Assembly (NCBI GenBank): GCA_905116865.2
Contig: CAJHNH020002091.1
Location: forward strand, 1 to 64,000
Direction: 5' to 3'
Length of the DNA stretch: 64,000 bases
Source: Candidula unifasciata
Lineage: Eukaryota > Mollusca > Gastropoda > Stylommatophora > Geomitridae
Part shown: piece by piece, positions 1-11,286 of the stretch
Position numbering within the stretch: the stretch's first letter is position 1
Layout: each line of letters begins with the position of its first letter
Position numbers and translations under genes: made by a program
The notes under the pieces: model-generated
Database searches by the model: none
Told to the model about the DNA's origin: nothing
The model's input: only the letters and a program-made list of their open reading frames with translations

Positions 1-1390
1 GGCCAGATCACCAGCAAATTTAAAAATTGAACAGTGTACAAAACAATCCCACGACGAGACCACAGATATTTGGGGATATGTTGTTCTGTCACATATCACT
101 CCTGTCGCGTGCCTAATGTAAGGATTTCTCCTTCAGAACCAGCAGCACTCAGAGATAATTTTGTTGAGTCGTTTGGCTCGTATTGGTCTAAGGGATTCCC
201 CGTGGCCAATATACGATCAACTTATCTCTGGAGTAGGGCAACTCAAGTATTGGCACTACAAAATATGTCAATATATATATATATTTCTAGGCACACTTGG
301 CTGGACACCCCCACTACTTACTAAAGAAAGCCCCCAGGTTATGATAGTTCATTATCATAACCATGTTAACACATATAATGAAGATACATACACATACAAC
401 TGCTAAACACTTAAGAAGGTGACATAGAGAAACCTAAGTCAGCCATGAAAAATGAATGCATGTATTTAGTATAATATCTGTACAAAAACAATTGAAGTGA
501 ATTCCAGCTATCAGTGAAAGAATTTCAGCACTAATGTCTAAATCCTAAGGAAACTAGGCAGACAGCCGGTCCTGGAGGTGACATCTTCTCATCACTGGAC
601 ACAGGAAGCTGTGAGGAACACAACATCATGCGAAGCATTAGACTTATCTTCTCTTATCTCTGTCTATGATGCCTCCCTCAGCTCCGGATGATTTGACTGT
701 CTTTGACTCTGGGAATTCTGCTCCACTGGATCAAGTAGCAAGAGTACTTCACTGTACAGCAACTGTACTGGTATCTAGCATGTCTATATCACCAGTAAGG
801 ACACACAATGTCTTAGAGCCACATTACTCTGGCACTGGTAGCTGTTTGAGGCACAATCTCCCCCATTTTTGGAGATGTCAGGAACCTTCACAGGTGTTAT
901 CTGGTGGGTAACAAGTTGGTTCTGGTGGTTGGATTGGTGGGTGGATGTTGTTGAGACTGTGAATCTTCTGCCAGCTCTTCAGAAAATATACATCCCAAGC
1001 ATATGTAAAACTGAGATCTTTCCAGATTGCCTTGAAAATTTAAAGTATACAGGCACAGATTAACACATCTGGAGGCTTGAGAAGCTGGCAAGGAGAATGG
1101 CGTCAGTTAGACATTTCAGGCGTTGGTACAAAAGAAGTTCCTTGTATACTGGGGCAAGGAGTAAATCGGTTTCCAAGAAACCTCAATTAACTCCCTAAAT
1201 ATATCCCCAAAAGAAATACATTTAAAAGTGGAGTTTAGTTAAAGTAACCAGAAAAGGCAGACATAATAATGTTGTCCAATACAGGCCTATATATATAGAT
1301 ATAAGGGACTATATATTTCTGGGCGAGTCCAAGTTTGAATTTTGTGCAGATTACAGGTAAGACAGGTTAACAGCCTTACAAACCGATGTG
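1..1390. other. no recognised gene
   Basis: AT-rich unique-looking sequence. Short open frames of 60-96 codons occur on both strands (for example 666-911 + and 897-1091 -), but none has a recognisable domain, splice context or repeat relationship. Short AT dinucleotide runs lie near 270 and 1290. Confidence 0.5.
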
Positions 1391-1394
1391 TAAT

Positions 1395-2215
1395 GACTAT
1401 CATTTCACGACACTATTCATCGCCCTATCTTGACCATCCAGTGTCCGCCCCTAACGTTTTCATTTCACTCCATAATTTCCGTCTATGTGTTTCCCAGCGA
1501 TGCATAGGTCTTCTTGACCCAATACACCAAGTCGTCCCATCTTGTGTTATCGCATGCAGCTCACTTTGTTGACATGTCTGCCTTAAAATATTGTATATTG
1601 ATGGCAACAAGTAAATTACAAATTACCGGTCTTCAGGCGTATTGGGCACAAAGGGGTTATCATCATCGAGGGCATTGCCAGCTGGCGTAGGCGTTCATGC
1701 ATCTCCACATATCTCAGTCTTTGGTGTCCTAGATCCATCCCACTGAATGATATTCCTCTAATGGCGTTGCCTTAATCCATCTACCATCATTTATCGTGGT
1801 CTGCATCTACATCTTCTCCAGTGATCTTTCCAGTCGTCACAATATTTTGCAGTGCTCTTTTTCTCATCACATGACCAAATAACAGTGTTCTGTCTGTTTC
1901 TCATTAGCACTTTCCAGGCAATCATTGTTAGTTATTTTGGCAGTCCAAGGTTTTCGTAGCATTCTTCACAAGAACCACATCTCATTTGTTTGCAAACTTT
2001 TCCTAATTTGTTTGCTTACATTCCAAGATTCACTGCTATACAACAGAACAGGCTCGATATAATATTTCGGTACTCGTTTTCTGATGTTTAATAAAAAGTG
2101 ATCTATTACATAAGATACTTTTCATCTTCTAAATTGCTTCCTTTTTTCTGTGCCAATTCTGTGCCTAATTTATATCACACATGGTCTATCTGATGTTACG
2201 AATGTCCACAAATAC
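1395..2215 (-). pseudogene. LINE 3' region, RT C-terminal remnant
   Basis: Read on the minus strand, the segment gives degenerate but ordered motifs of a non-LTR retrotransposon C-terminus. A piece like 'SESWN...KQIRKSLQTNEMWFL' (about 2030-1940) is followed by a 'RKPWTAKITNN'-like stretch. At 1610-1425 there is a tail with 'ELHAITQDGTTW'. This order (thumb region, then a basic tail before the 3' end) is usual for RTE/BovB-like and related LINEs. Several stops and frameshifts break it, so it is dead. The two parts could be adjacent fragments of different copies. Confidence 0.6.
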
Positions 2216-2219
2216 TTTA

Positions 2220-2630
2220 TTAACCTGGGTTAAGCATTTTCTCTTATGTAGCTATGTCCATCTTTGGAGTTATCTTTTTCTTTGATATAACCATTGTTTC
2301 TCCAGAAATACCGAATGGACACTTTGTTTACAAACCACCACATCTCGGTGGCTACACCAAGACGGGGAGGGGGAAGGGGGGCTGTAACGAAATATAGCTG
2401 TTTTAATTGCTGACATGTACACCCAGACATACATACTGAGTTATCGATCTATCTGAACCGCCGTGTTTATTAGATTACATATGTGTACAGGAGCGTTCTA
2501 GCTTTTTTCACTTCAGAGGAATTTAATACCAGTTTACTGTATTCAATTATTACATGGAATCCTGGATTGTTCTTAGCAGCTGCATGTTGATAAAGTGTGT
2601 AGCTGCAGAATTAACTCATCATTATAATGT
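2220..2630. other. no recognised feature
   Basis: AT-rich sequence between a LINE remnant and a SINE. I see no gene, repeat unit or RNA structure in it. Confidence 0.4.
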
Positions 2631-2634
2631 AACA

Positions 2635-2935
2635 AGCGGCGTCCGTGGCTAAGGCGTTGCGAGTCCGACTCGTAATCCAACGTACCGCGATCGAAACCCA
2701 CTGCGGGCTGCGTGGATTTGTATCGTGGTATGGGACGTCGCAGGTCGACCGTATGAAATGGGTACGAGGATGGGCTGTCCTGGGAAAGTAAAGAGAGCCG
2801 GCGTAATGCTGACCACATTACCCACCGAGTGCTGATGGTCTGTAAAAATATGGGTGCTCTTCCCATTTGCCCGATACGCCTAAAGGCGTGAAAGGGATCT
2901 TTACTTTTTTTACTTTTATCATGTAACAGGTCCTT
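2635..2935 (+). mobile_element. SINE family A, head type A2
   Basis: The tRNA-like head has a box A-like 'GTGGCTAAGGCGTTG' and a box B-like 'GCGATCGAAACC'. It is followed by the family A body ('AAGTAAAGAGAGCCGGCGTA', then the 'ACCACATTACCCACC' block) and the tail 'CGCCTAAAGGCGTGAAAGGG' ending in CTTTAC-type T-rich sequence. A second A2 copy lies at 56884-57170. The body and tail match the A1 copies while the head differs. SINEs of this type are transcribed by RNA polymerase III from the internal boxes and moved by a partner LINE. Confidence 0.85.
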
Positions 2936-3054
2936 TAAAAAACTCGGTCTCTCACACGAAATATCCAAGGACGAAATATCCAAGGAGGTTACAACCAGCA
3001 TCTGAGTAGCAGACATCAGGGCTCGCACGAGATGCCGCTTTAAAACATGGCGCT

Positions 3055-3300
3055 GAAATACAGAACATGGTCTAGATGAAGAGGAGGAGCAGAAGAAGAC
3101 GGAGAAGAATATGAAAAAGAGGAAAAAGGACGAGAAAGGAGAAGTAAAGGAAGGAGGAGGAGACTGAGGGGAGAAAAAGGTGGTGGTGTAGGAGGAGCAG
3201 CAGTAGAAGAAGAAAGAAGAAAAAGAAGAAAAGGGAGGAAGTTGAGGAGGACTATGAGGGTGAAGAGCAGGAGGATATGAGAAGGAAAAAAGGGGAGAAG
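3055..3300. repeat. purine-rich GAA/GGA low-complexity tract
   Basis: About 245 bases on the + strand are almost entirely A and G, in imperfect GAA, GGA and GAGGA units. The long open frame on the other strand (Ser/Phe/Pro-rich) is a by-product of this composition. Confidence 0.85.
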
Positions 3301-3339
3301 TGAGATGTGACCCCAAAAATGACAATGATGTCAACTGTT

Positions 3340-4200
3340 TCAAAGTCATCCTTATCTGTATCTATAACTTTTTCTTTCTTCAGTTATTATTCTTGTATTC
3401 TCTCAAACAGCAAAGCAGGTTTACAAATATAGTATCTAATTTTGAACAGTCATAAAACAACAACAACAACAACAAATGTACAACAACAACAAAACTGAAA
3501 AATACTAAAAATTGTATTTCCAAAGTGTACCAACATTTCATTCCGAGAAAATGGGATGATTGTCTGAAGATTGTCAACTATTCAGTATTTAAAACATTCT
3601 TCCACTTTACGCCAAAACTATCACCGCTTCATGTGAGAATTATACCGCGATTCAGTCAGAAATCGTTACCGCTAGAAAGTTTTGAATCATACAAAAGAGA
3701 GTGGAAGTTAAATTCAACAGTCTTCAACAAGGCAAAACTATCTGTTGGCATTTTGGGAAACAATTTTAAAAACAGTGATTTACCTTTGACGGTGACGAAC
3801 GCCGACCAATAGGCGAAGAGTTGGAAGATCATTCTGTAGTAGTTTAGTATTTCTGCATTGATCCAAAGTGTTTTCAGGCCAGCATGGTTGCTCTAAATTG
3901 TGGAATAATGCAGAGAAATTTGTCAATAACCAACTCGCTCAGCTAGCAATAGATGTCGGTCTTCCTGGCAATTTTCCAACTACTTACGACGAATGTTTCG
4001 AAGACAGAGGCAAAAACATGTATGTTTGTAGTAAGTTTCGTGGTATGCAATTATGAAATCACCGGTTAAAAAAGTATATTTTATATCAAAATTGAAGTCT
4101 TTAGACACAAGAAAAATTTTACGCAGACAAGCACTTACGCTGGGCTGGTCAGGCTGTCGTGGCTACTACATTATTTTCGCTGAGGATGTCAATAAAGTAA
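3340..4200. other. no recognised gene
   Basis: Mostly AT-rich, with a short ACA trinucleotide run at 3465-3500. Two + strand open frames (3525-3812, 95 codons; 3868-4056, 62 codons) have ordinary amino-acid composition but no domain I recognise and no clear splice or promoter context. Confidence 0.35.
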
Positions 4201-4203
4201 CGC

Positions 4204-4392
4204 CTACAGAATATACATGCCAAGTTCACATGCTAGTTAAATTATTTTGGTTGAGCATATGACTGAAGTCAAGTCTACAGAAAGTACATGCCAAGTTTAC
4301 ATGCCAATTAAAAATTTTTTTTTGGTTGAGAATATGACTAAAGTAGAGCTTACGGAATGTACCGAGTTGGCAAAAAAAAAGCTAATTTTTTT
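4204..4392. repeat. short tandem repeat, ~73-bp period, 2.6 copies
   Basis: Units begin at 4204, 4275 and 4349. Each starts 'CTACAGAAWRTACATGCC' or a variant and runs through 'TTTTGGTTGAGMATATGACT'. Units one and two are about 80 percent alike by eye. The third is cut short in an A/T-rich run. Confidence 0.75.
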
Positions 4393-4429
4393 TAAGAGTG
4401 CATGTATCAGAAATACAACGAGATGACTT

Positions 4430-4900
4430 TCCAAAACATTCTGGTCGTTATATTTCTTCAGCGATCTCTGGTCATGCGCATAATCCACTGTGGGCCATAA
4501 ACTGGGATGTCTTTTCAAGGTGTCTTAGGTTTCCCCACAGCTTAGTTGTCAGTTCTACTGGGTGTTGCCATATGTTGCTCTGCAGCTCCGCCAAGAGAGG
4601 ACAGTCTTTCAGGACATGTTCTGGAGTCTGTTCAGCACGAAGACACTGACAGAGAGCTGTTTGGCTCATATCATATGAAAGCGAGCAATGTGAGACAATT
4701 AAAGCGACTCGGCATTGTTGTCTTGCAATGTATACAGAATTATTTTTCTTCTGCATTTATCTTGAAAAGGGCGGTTGGCACAATGAGGTGTAGCTTACAG
4801 CTAGCTGCGATATATGAGCTTTTCGGTTCCATATTCGATTACAGCTAAAATTTAATCGCCTTTTCCAACATGCTTGTTAGAGAGCAGCAAGTCTGTCCCT
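4430..4900 (-). pseudogene. LINE C-terminal fragment with CCHC-like tail
   Basis: The minus-strand frame at 4756-4472 contains 'CLRAEQTPEHVLKDCPLL', a C-x-C...H-x4-C tail typical of I/Jockey-group non-LTR elements, followed by 'LWGNLRHLEKTSQF'. The upstream minus-strand part (4890-4790) matches another copy at 18410-18600 (shared 'ACAGCTAAGCTGCGATAT'-like block). It is a 3' fragment; stops and the absence of a complete RT show it is inactive. Confidence 0.7.
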
Positions 4901-4904
4901 CATC

Positions 4905-5160
4905 CCCTTCCCCACGGCAACCCACAAAGGGTTGTTCCCCTTCCTAATTTCTCTACTCCTGGAATGCCTAGAAGCGTCAGGACAGGAAGAGATCTCTGGT
5001 GCGGACCCTTCTGTTCTCTTCGTATATAATACTTCTGAGTCTATTATTTCTGCGGTCCATTTTCTGCGTGGTCGGCCGCTGGCACATTTGCCACAGCCTA
5101 TCAAGCATAGGATTGCAAACTTTTCCTTCCCACAACGCTTAACGACAAAAGTGGACATTC
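4905..5160 (-). pseudogene. LINE C-terminal 'GRPRRKW' remnant
   Basis: The minus-strand frame reads 'KCASGRPRRKWTAEIIDS' and then a Ser/Arg-rich stretch. 'GRPR.+W' followed by an acidic segment is the usual extreme C-terminus of several LINE families. No RT sequence is left, so the family is uncertain. Confidence 0.45.
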
Positions 5161-5232
5161 ATGATAGTGATGATAACAGACAGTTTAAAAAAAAATTTTT
5201 TTTTTACAGAAGTCGACAGTCGGTGGATGGTG

Positions 5233-5412
5233 TGGTCAAAATTACGTTGGCCACTTTTACTTCCCTTGACTTTATCTGATACTCATTTAAAGCTAGGTCG
5301 ACCTTGGAACCAAGGTAATTTTTGAAAGAAACAAAATCGGCTCTGTTTGGATTTGAACTCACGACCTTAGGATTCGCAGACGAGTGTGTAACTGCTATAC
5401 CACGATGGCTCC
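5233..5412 (-). mobile_element. SINE family A1, 3'-truncated copy
   Basis: On the minus strand a tRNA-like head ('CGTGGTATAGCAGTTACACA', box B 'GAGTTCAAATCC') is followed by the family A body up to 'GGGAAGTAAAAGTGGCC'. The tail with the AGGCG hairpin is missing. About 70-75 percent like the better copies. Confidence 0.75.
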
Positions 5413-5580
5413 AATTCTCTCTAAACGGATAAAGCCTTTGATTTTTTTAAAATCTTTTTTATATAATGACCAGTTGGTTTGGTGCTGACTTTCATTCCTG
5501 AATTTTTTCTTTTCTGGTCACTCCTACAGCCATTTTCAGCCATCTAATATCCGTGGTTACTAATTTTCTTGTTTAGTTTA

Positions 5581-5850
5581 GGGGAGCCGAGTGGTCTTGA
5601 GGCATGGTGTCCGCCTCGAGGGCTAGAGATGCCGGGTTCAATCCCTGGTAAGGGCTGGGGTTTATTTACGTGGACTTGGACTTCTAGTAATTCCCCCCCC
5701 CCCCCCCCCCGGTCTCTGGGTAGTGAAATCGGACGGCCGGGGCATTCTTGCGCACGTAACACATAAAAAATCCCTTGGCAGTTAGATTTCGAAAAGAGTG
5801 GCCTAACGCTGTCCGGACAAAATTTAGAGTTAAAAATCTACCCAAAGTAT
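5581..5850 (+). mobile_element. SINE family B
   Basis: Head 'GGGGAGCCGAGTGGTCTTGA' has a box A-like part and a box B 'GCCGGGTTCAATCCC', like a tRNA with a long variable arm. The body contains a C16-18 run (about 5694-5711), 'GGGTAGTGAAATCGGACG', 'CATTCTTGCGCA' and 'GCTGTCCGGACAAAATTT'. Other copies are at 22362-22560 (body only) and 53783-54012 (minus). Confidence 0.8.
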
Positions 5851-5869
5851 TTCAGGATTCTCGCCAGAG

Positions 5870-6490
5870 CTACAGAGCCTGTGCACTGTACTGAGCTTTT
5901 TTTGGGACTCAGACTTAAGTTAGGAGAAAAACGGAGCGCTTATGCGTTACTATCCGTGGGTCATGATGTTGATCCGTTGTTCAAACCTTAAACTTGTTCT
6001 AGTATGTTGTTAAGTAGCCATGTGTGGCACTGATAGCATAGAGTCGGAATAAACAAGCTTTACATAAGAAGTTTCCTTGCGTTGATTAGGATTGTTCTGA
6101 TCTGGTCACCATTTTAGCATGATCGTGTCACAATTTTGGCTTTCCACTGCATTAAATTTAACAAGAAGTGTTGCCTGAAGCCAAACAAGCTGGTCGTATT
6201 AACTTAATTAATGATTATTGCTAACTGACAACCTGGCAGAAAGATCATGGCCGTCAACAAAACAATATGCCTGGAAACTTTTTTTTTTTTTTGCAGCTTT
6301 ATTCTCCAAGCAACGCAAACCGGGATTTTAAAAAGTGTGTTTTATATTCATGGGAGCTTGTGCATTAAATCTGTTTTTTTTTTTTTTTTTTTTTTTTTTT
6401 TATTTGAATCGCCAACATTTGGAATATGAAACATAAAACAGAAATATAACAACAATTTAGTTAAATATATACATTTACATGTACTGGGAA
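5870..6490. other. no recognised gene; contains T-run
   Basis: AT-rich sequence with T-runs at about 6280-6292 and 6374-6401 (about 28 T). The short open frames here are products of the T-runs. Confidence 0.5.
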
Positions 6491-6495
6491 CTTGG

Positions 6496-6662
6496 GCAGG
6501 GTAGTGGCTTAATGCTTGCCTGCCGGCTTGAGGGTCCTGAGTTCGAATCTGCATGTCATAAATAAAATAGGTCTTCTAAGGCAGGTCCTAGGTAACATAC
6601 TAGAAAGTAAAGGCGGTCACATTACTCAGCGACTGCAGATTGCTCTTTAAAAGAACATGTTT
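6496..6662 (+). mobile_element. SINE family A, degenerate copy
   Basis: Head-like 'TAGTGGCTTAATGCTTGCC' with box B 'GAGTTCGAATCTG', then 'GAAAGTAAAGGCGG' and a shortened central block. It lacks the 3' AGGCG hairpin. An old or internally deleted copy. Confidence 0.6.
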
Positions 6663-6904
6663 TATCACTACATTCGCGTTGCACCAGTTGCATGAGAAAC
6701 CTTTTTTTAACATACTTCTATCAATATAGCATCAACAAGTCACAATAAACCTCTTTAGACTTGACCACGTTTTAAAACAAGGTTTGTCTATGAATTTTAA
6801 AAAGGCAGACACAAGCCTACAGTTCTCAATGTATTCTCTAAAATATTTGTCTGTAGCTCATAAGGAGCATTTAATAATGGCGTGCTACATTGATATATAT
6901 GTAA

Positions 6905-7395
6905 AGATTGAACAGACTTAAAAGTCTATGGTCAAGCACCAGAAAGGAGATTGAAATTAGAATTTTGAGAGCATGCATCTTCCCTGTGGCTACATACGGA
7001 TGTGAGTCGTGGACTATCTCTCAGTCCTTGAGAATGAAAATAGGGACTTTTGAGCTGAAGTGCTATAGAAAGATTCTCGGAAAATCTTGAAGAAAAAAAG
7101 GAGGAGAAATACTGACATCATGAGAGATCTGAAGATCAAGGAAGATTGGTATAAACAGCATCCTGTCTCAGAAGCTGAAATATTTCGATCATATCAAGCG
7201 ACACGACGCATTGGAAAGAATTATAGCAGAAGAAGGGGCAATGGCTGACCGACACGAAGATGGGTACAGGATATAAGTGACTCCTTGAGTATGAAAGTAC
7301 ATGAGGCGGGAGAGCTGGCGAGAGACCGAGTTTCTTTCAGGCAGACCGTGATGAGAGCGACGTTCTGCAAAGGACCTGCTACATGATGATGATAT
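6905..7395 (+). pseudogene. RTE/BovB-like LINE 3' fragment
   Basis: The frame reads 'LKSLWSSTRKEIEIRILRA', 'FPVATYGCESWTISQS', and 'GTFELKCYRKIL', the thumb and C-terminal region of an RTE/BovB-type RT. A stop follows 'ILGKS'. Downstream, in changed frames, come 'KYFDHIKRHDALER' and a 3' end with ATG/GATGAT repeats after 'TGCAAAGGACCTGCTACATG'. A longer copy of the same family is at 32170-33045 on the minus strand. Confidence 0.8.
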
Positions 7396-7399
7396 GATG

Positions 7400-7828
7400 A
7401 TGATGATTTGTATAACGAAGCACACAAAAATTAATCCTTTCCACTGAAATCACTTCAGCTTCTCTAGTTAAACTTTACATCTCACAAATAGAAGTTCAAG
7501 AGAGCCACGTGATTACCACAGAACTCTGAGATTTACCACATCTTCTTATTGTCTGCACAATGCTACACTGCTCATTTTAACTGGCACGGCTTCCGTTAGT
7601 TTCAAATTCTACAAAGAGGAAAGATCCTAGCTTTGCGACATTGTGACATTTATGTGACATCTGGCAAGTAATTGATAAGGACTGTGTCTTCCGAGATCGG
7701 CACCGCAAACTTAAGGGAATAACCGATGCAGCTGTGAGAAACATACCTACGTATAAGTGTGCTTGCTTAAGAAGCTTGAAATAACTTGTAAGGTACATAA
7801 TGGATCTAATAAGTTATTGTTTATAATA
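7400..7828. other. no recognised feature
   Basis: Moderately AT-rich unique-looking sequence between a LINE 3' end and a mariner remnant. No gene or repeat seen. Confidence 0.4.
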
Positions 7829-8318
7829 CGAGGGGACGTCAAAAAATAAGTCACAAATGGTTGCTTAAAAAAAAAAAAACATAAAGATGATAACAACTCG
7901 AAACTCGAACACTATCCCTTTATTTTTCAACCTAATTTCCACCAACATTGATGCACTTGTCCTATTGTTTTATCAGTCCTCCCAAACTTGCTGCATGGAA
8001 CTACGTGCTCAGTTTTCCTAACATTTTCACTTCACATTTAACTTCTGCGTCATTTGCGAAATGTCTCCCAACAAGGTGGGTTTCAGTGGACCAAACAAGT
8101 GGAAAACGCCAGGGGCTAAGTCGGGGCTGTTGCGTGGATGTCCCAAAAGTGTCCACAATAGATGGTTAATTTTCTCCTGAGTTAACTGAGCTGTATGTGG
8201 TCGGTATTGTCATAAAAGAGCAGTACTCCTCTAGTCAGCAGGCCTGTGTGTTTTCCTCGAATTGCATCATGAAATATCGATAGAACTTTACAATATGGAT
8301 CAGCATTTACATTATCAC
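7829..8318 (-). pseudogene. mariner-like transposase remnant
   Basis: On the minus strand the sequence translates to the C-terminal catalytic part of a mariner transposase. 'AIRGKHTGLLTRGVLLFYDN' is followed by a broken 'HDNARPHTA'-type block. Then, in frame, come 'LLWTLLGHPRNSPDLAPGVF' and 'HLFGPL' (about 8163-8085). Mariner transposases are DDD cut-and-paste enzymes. Stops and frameshifts, including one just after the DN block, inactivate it. The 3' border near 7829 ('ACGAGGGGACGTCAAAAAAT' on the + strand) may be one terminal inverted repeat; no partner was found. Confidence 0.8.
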
Positions 8319-8477
8319 TTTTTTTTTAAATGGTTAAAAGCAGTTTGTGACAATCCCAGAACACTGTCAGCATAACCTTCCCTGCTTGTAGCACACGGAC
8401 AAGAATTGACTTTCTCCAAGTCACCAGCCGCGGAAATCGAACTAAGTTTACGGGCGAAGTGTTATTCATATTCACAT

Positions 8478-8745
8478 TGCAGATGCGACTAGACACCCGC
8501 CTGCAGATCGGAAGGTCGTGAGTTCGCGTCATGGCGGAGCCGAACTTTTTTTCTCTCAAAAATAATGTTGACTTCCAGGTCGACCCAGCCTTGAGTGGGT
8601 ACTATGTGCAGCCCTGGGAAGTAAAGGCGGCTGGACGATGCTAACCACATCACCCACCAAGTGCCGATTGCACTATAATAATATGTGTCTAGCACTATAT
8701 TCCCAATACACCTATAGACCTGGAAAAGAGACTTTTACTCACTTT
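8478..8745 (+). mobile_element. SINE family A1
   Basis: Nearly complete. The head part is 'GACTAGACACCCGCCTGCAG' with 'GGTCGTGAGTTCGCGTC', then 'CCAGGTCGACCCAGCCTTGA', 'GGGAAGTAAAGGCGGC', 'ACCACATCACCCACCAAGTG' and a tail with 'ACACCTATAGACCTGGAAAA'. Head-to-tail order matches the copy at 43517-43785. Confidence 0.9.
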
Positions 8746-8794
8746 TACATTGAATATAGAAGGTATATCAGCTGAGCTGAGTTGATTTCATCTG

Positions 8795-9100
8795 AATTAA
8801 CAACCGACATCATAACCCTCTGGACATTCCCATAAGCGCTCCATTAACATCTTCAGCAGCCAAAGTCCCAGTACTGTGGGTACCGTTGGCAGTCTGATTG
8901 CATTATTTCAGTCTCGTCTTGCCCTTGGGAGCTGGGCGTCAAAGAGATCCCCCTAGTCACTTCCCGCTGCACCATTCGCTTCAGAGCGTGATGATCTACG
9001 TGTGCCTCTGCACTGTTCACTCACTCCCAAAGGGCATTGCTAACATCAAGCTTGTCACGCGTCAATTTACCAACAAATGGTGCAAATTATATAGTATGAT
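8795..9100 (-). pseudogene. RNase H-type LINE 3' fragment (family N)
   Basis: Minus-strand copy of the C-terminal region also seen at 16835, 27900, 30020 and 37185. It has a block like 'GAGCGCTTATGGGAATGTCC' (here with changes) preceded by the segment coding for the linker after RNase H. The right part (about 9060-9000) corresponds to the 'DELIxDKLDVxxAL.E.V' segment. Many indels are present. Confidence 0.65.
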
Positions 9101-9274
9101 ATTGTCTCCAACACTTTTTGTTTAAAGATACCCTATTTAGGCTCCTCGTAGTTCACATATGCTGTCTACCCAGTTATGTTATGAGAAATAATATAGAAAC
9201 CTAAGTAACAACTGTAAATATATATAAACCCGTCTTTATTGCATATATTTACCATTCTAGTACTATGTTTACAA

Positions 9275-9640
9275 CTTTACGTACGCTTGTGAAACGTGGA
9301 TCTCAGTATAACAGCTCCACATGAAAATACAAGCACTGGAAATGACAAATGTTGGAAACATTCTTGGTAAACCATCACAAATTACAAAGTTTGTCCTATT
9401 ATCGCCCAATTCATTGGCAACAATGAACCTCTTTCAACAACCGGGAAACGATGGAAAGTGCAATAGTGCGTTGTGTTCTGAGGTCTACCCGTTTTTCTGA
9501 AATAATAGTACCGTGCTCAATGGAGGCAGAGAAGAGGAAGACAAAGAAAGATTTGGATACAGAGCTTAGTTGACTGGACATGTCTCAGATATACAAACAT
9601 GTCTAATGCATCTGATCGACAGAAGCTGAGGAAATTGACC
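9275..9640 (+). pseudogene. LINE C-terminal fragment
   Basis: Plus-strand reading gives 'YACETWISV' then 'MKIQALEMTNVGNILG', the degenerate form of the 'YGCETW...IQALEM.CYRKILG' thumb region. Further on are 'NEPLSTTGKR' and 'MEAEKRKTKKDLDTE', the basic tail. Stops interrupt it throughout. Confidence 0.6.
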
Positions 9641-9679
9641 AGTCAACATTCGACCACTAAGTGTCCAGTCAACAATAGT

Positions 9680-10140
9680 AAGTATTTATAGCCGCTTCAT
9701 TTTCACGTTAGGGGTTGAATTGAGGAGTAGACGGCCTCAGTTTATTAATACACAAATTATGGTGGGCAAATGGAGCTCGTCAGCTGGGAACATCATCCAA
9801 GGAACTTCATCCTAACAGAAACGCAAGCTAAAGTTAGCGGTGCCAGGCCGGATGGCCAGAATACAATAGAAAGGTATCACAACCAAACCGAAACCACTGG
9901 GCACCGTCCAATTTCTTCCTGTAATGCCAGTGTCCGAACAAGAGAATGATGGTTTTGATTTAAAGCCGGTTGACCCCTGCCAGGCAGTACTGGGTGCTGC
10001 CCTCTTGAATGTGCTAGAATAGTGAATATGTACTACAGAAGCGTACTCTTTGCATGCAATACAGAGATCCCAGATTTCACAGATTGACATTCCAACTATC
10101 TCCCCTGTTGACACACAAGCAGTTACCTCAGAGTACTAAA
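9680..10140. other. no recognised feature
   Basis: Contains a 100-codon minus-strand open frame (10114-9812) with no recognisable domain. No other support for a gene. Confidence 0.35.
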
Positions 10141-10149
10141 GAGAATCTT

Positions 10150-10510
10150 ATCAGAACAATTTTTTTTGGCCAACACTATGCTATCAGTGCCAAACGTGGA
10201 CACTTACATCCTCCAATAAACGTAAAATTGTGACAACAGAGATGAAATGCCTTAGAAGAGCTGAAGGAGTTTCAAACAAAGACAGAATACGAAATCACGA
10301 AATCAGACGAATTTTAGGAATAAAGCCAGTCTTACAGGTCATCAAAGAACAACAAATGAAGTTGTTTGGACACCTACACAGCGAGCAACACTAAAATGTT
10401 ACAACGGGTATAGAGCGAGTGGAGGACCTCGGAAAACATGGACGGATGGCATTAAGAACAGCCTTACAGAAATGAATATCAGTCTTAATAGTGCTCTTGA
10501 CAGAGCTCAT
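10150..10510 (+). pseudogene. LINE C-terminal fragment
   Basis: Plus-strand reading: 'CQTWTLTSSNKRKIVTTEMK', then 'CLRRAEGVSNKDRIRNHEIR' and 'MKLFGHL', then 'RMALRTAL'. These match the order of the thumb and C-terminal region of LINEs related to the copy at 9275. A stop follows 'HSEQH'. The 3' end runs into the C-tract at 10528. Confidence 0.65.
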
Positions 10511-10527
10511 CAACGAACATTACATCT

Positions 10528-10567
10528 CCCCCCCCCCCCCCCCCTACCCCCCCCCCCCCCCCCCCCC
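10528..10567. repeat. C homopolymer, about C17 TA C21
   Basis: Two long C-runs separated by TA. The complementary G-tract could form G-quadruplexes. Homopolymer length is the part of an assembly most prone to error. Confidence 0.9.
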
Positions 10568-10679
10568 GACACTTCGATGATGTACAAGGCGGAAGAGAAG
10601 AAGAAGAAAAAGAAGACATTCCATTGAAAATCAATGTGCCCTCCAAACCACAGTGACCCAACGACAAGCTGTTTTATAG

Positions 10680-11240
10680 GACTATGGTGATGATAAGTCC
10701 TCCAATTTTTTAAGTGTGCCTCTGACAGAAAAAAAAAATATTCTCTACCCCTTACCGAGAAATGAACACGGAAGGCCAGCGCACTTACGACTCAGCAAGT
10801 TAGCAAGTTGGAAATAGAAATTTAAAGAGATATAACCCTGAATTGCTTGACCACGGGACAAAAACGCTGATCTGGTCGTGGGAGTTGGCAAGCCTGACTG
10901 TCTACGTTGACTGATCAGCAAGGCGACCAATTTTGACAGTGATGGTTTTAATGATGATGATAACGACTTTAATGATGATGGTGATGATAAAGATGATGTT
11001 TAAATGAAAATAATGATCATTTTAAGTATGATGCTTATCTATACTATGATGATGGATTATCAATAAACAGCAGCCTTGTGTCTAGAATGACTTGGTAGTG
11101 ACATAACTGAGCTAAAAAATAACATGCATTTGTCAATCATTACCTAATGATGAAACAGATAACTCTAGTTTCCCAACAGCCTCCCCAAAACCATCACACA
11201 ATCAGTTCTTGCTGGAAACATGCTGGCTTAAGCGCCTTAA
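10680..11240. other. no gene; GAT-rich short repeats
   Basis: Around 10940-11055 there is a loose cluster of ATGATG/GATGATAA units. Otherwise unique AT-rich sequence. Confidence 0.5.
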
Positions 11241-11243
11241 TAA

Positions 11244-11249
11244 CCCCCC

Positions 11250-11280
<31 letters not shown>

Positions 11281-11286
11281 ACACCT
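11244..11286. repeat. C23 followed by (AC)n
   Basis: A C-run at 11244-11266 passes directly into about eight AC units. Confidence 0.95.

Noticed and set aside
666..1091. Possible retroviral-like or integrase coding sequence
   Set aside because: Translation in all frames gave no ordered motifs; only short isolated open frames.
2573..3349. 258-codon minus-strand open frame
   Set aside because: The frame spans a SINE A2 and a purine-rich tract; the Ser/Phe/Pro content follows from composition.
3525..4056. Two + strand open frames of 95 and 62 codons
   Set aside because: Plausible amino-acid mix but no domain, no conserved context; not enough to call a gene.
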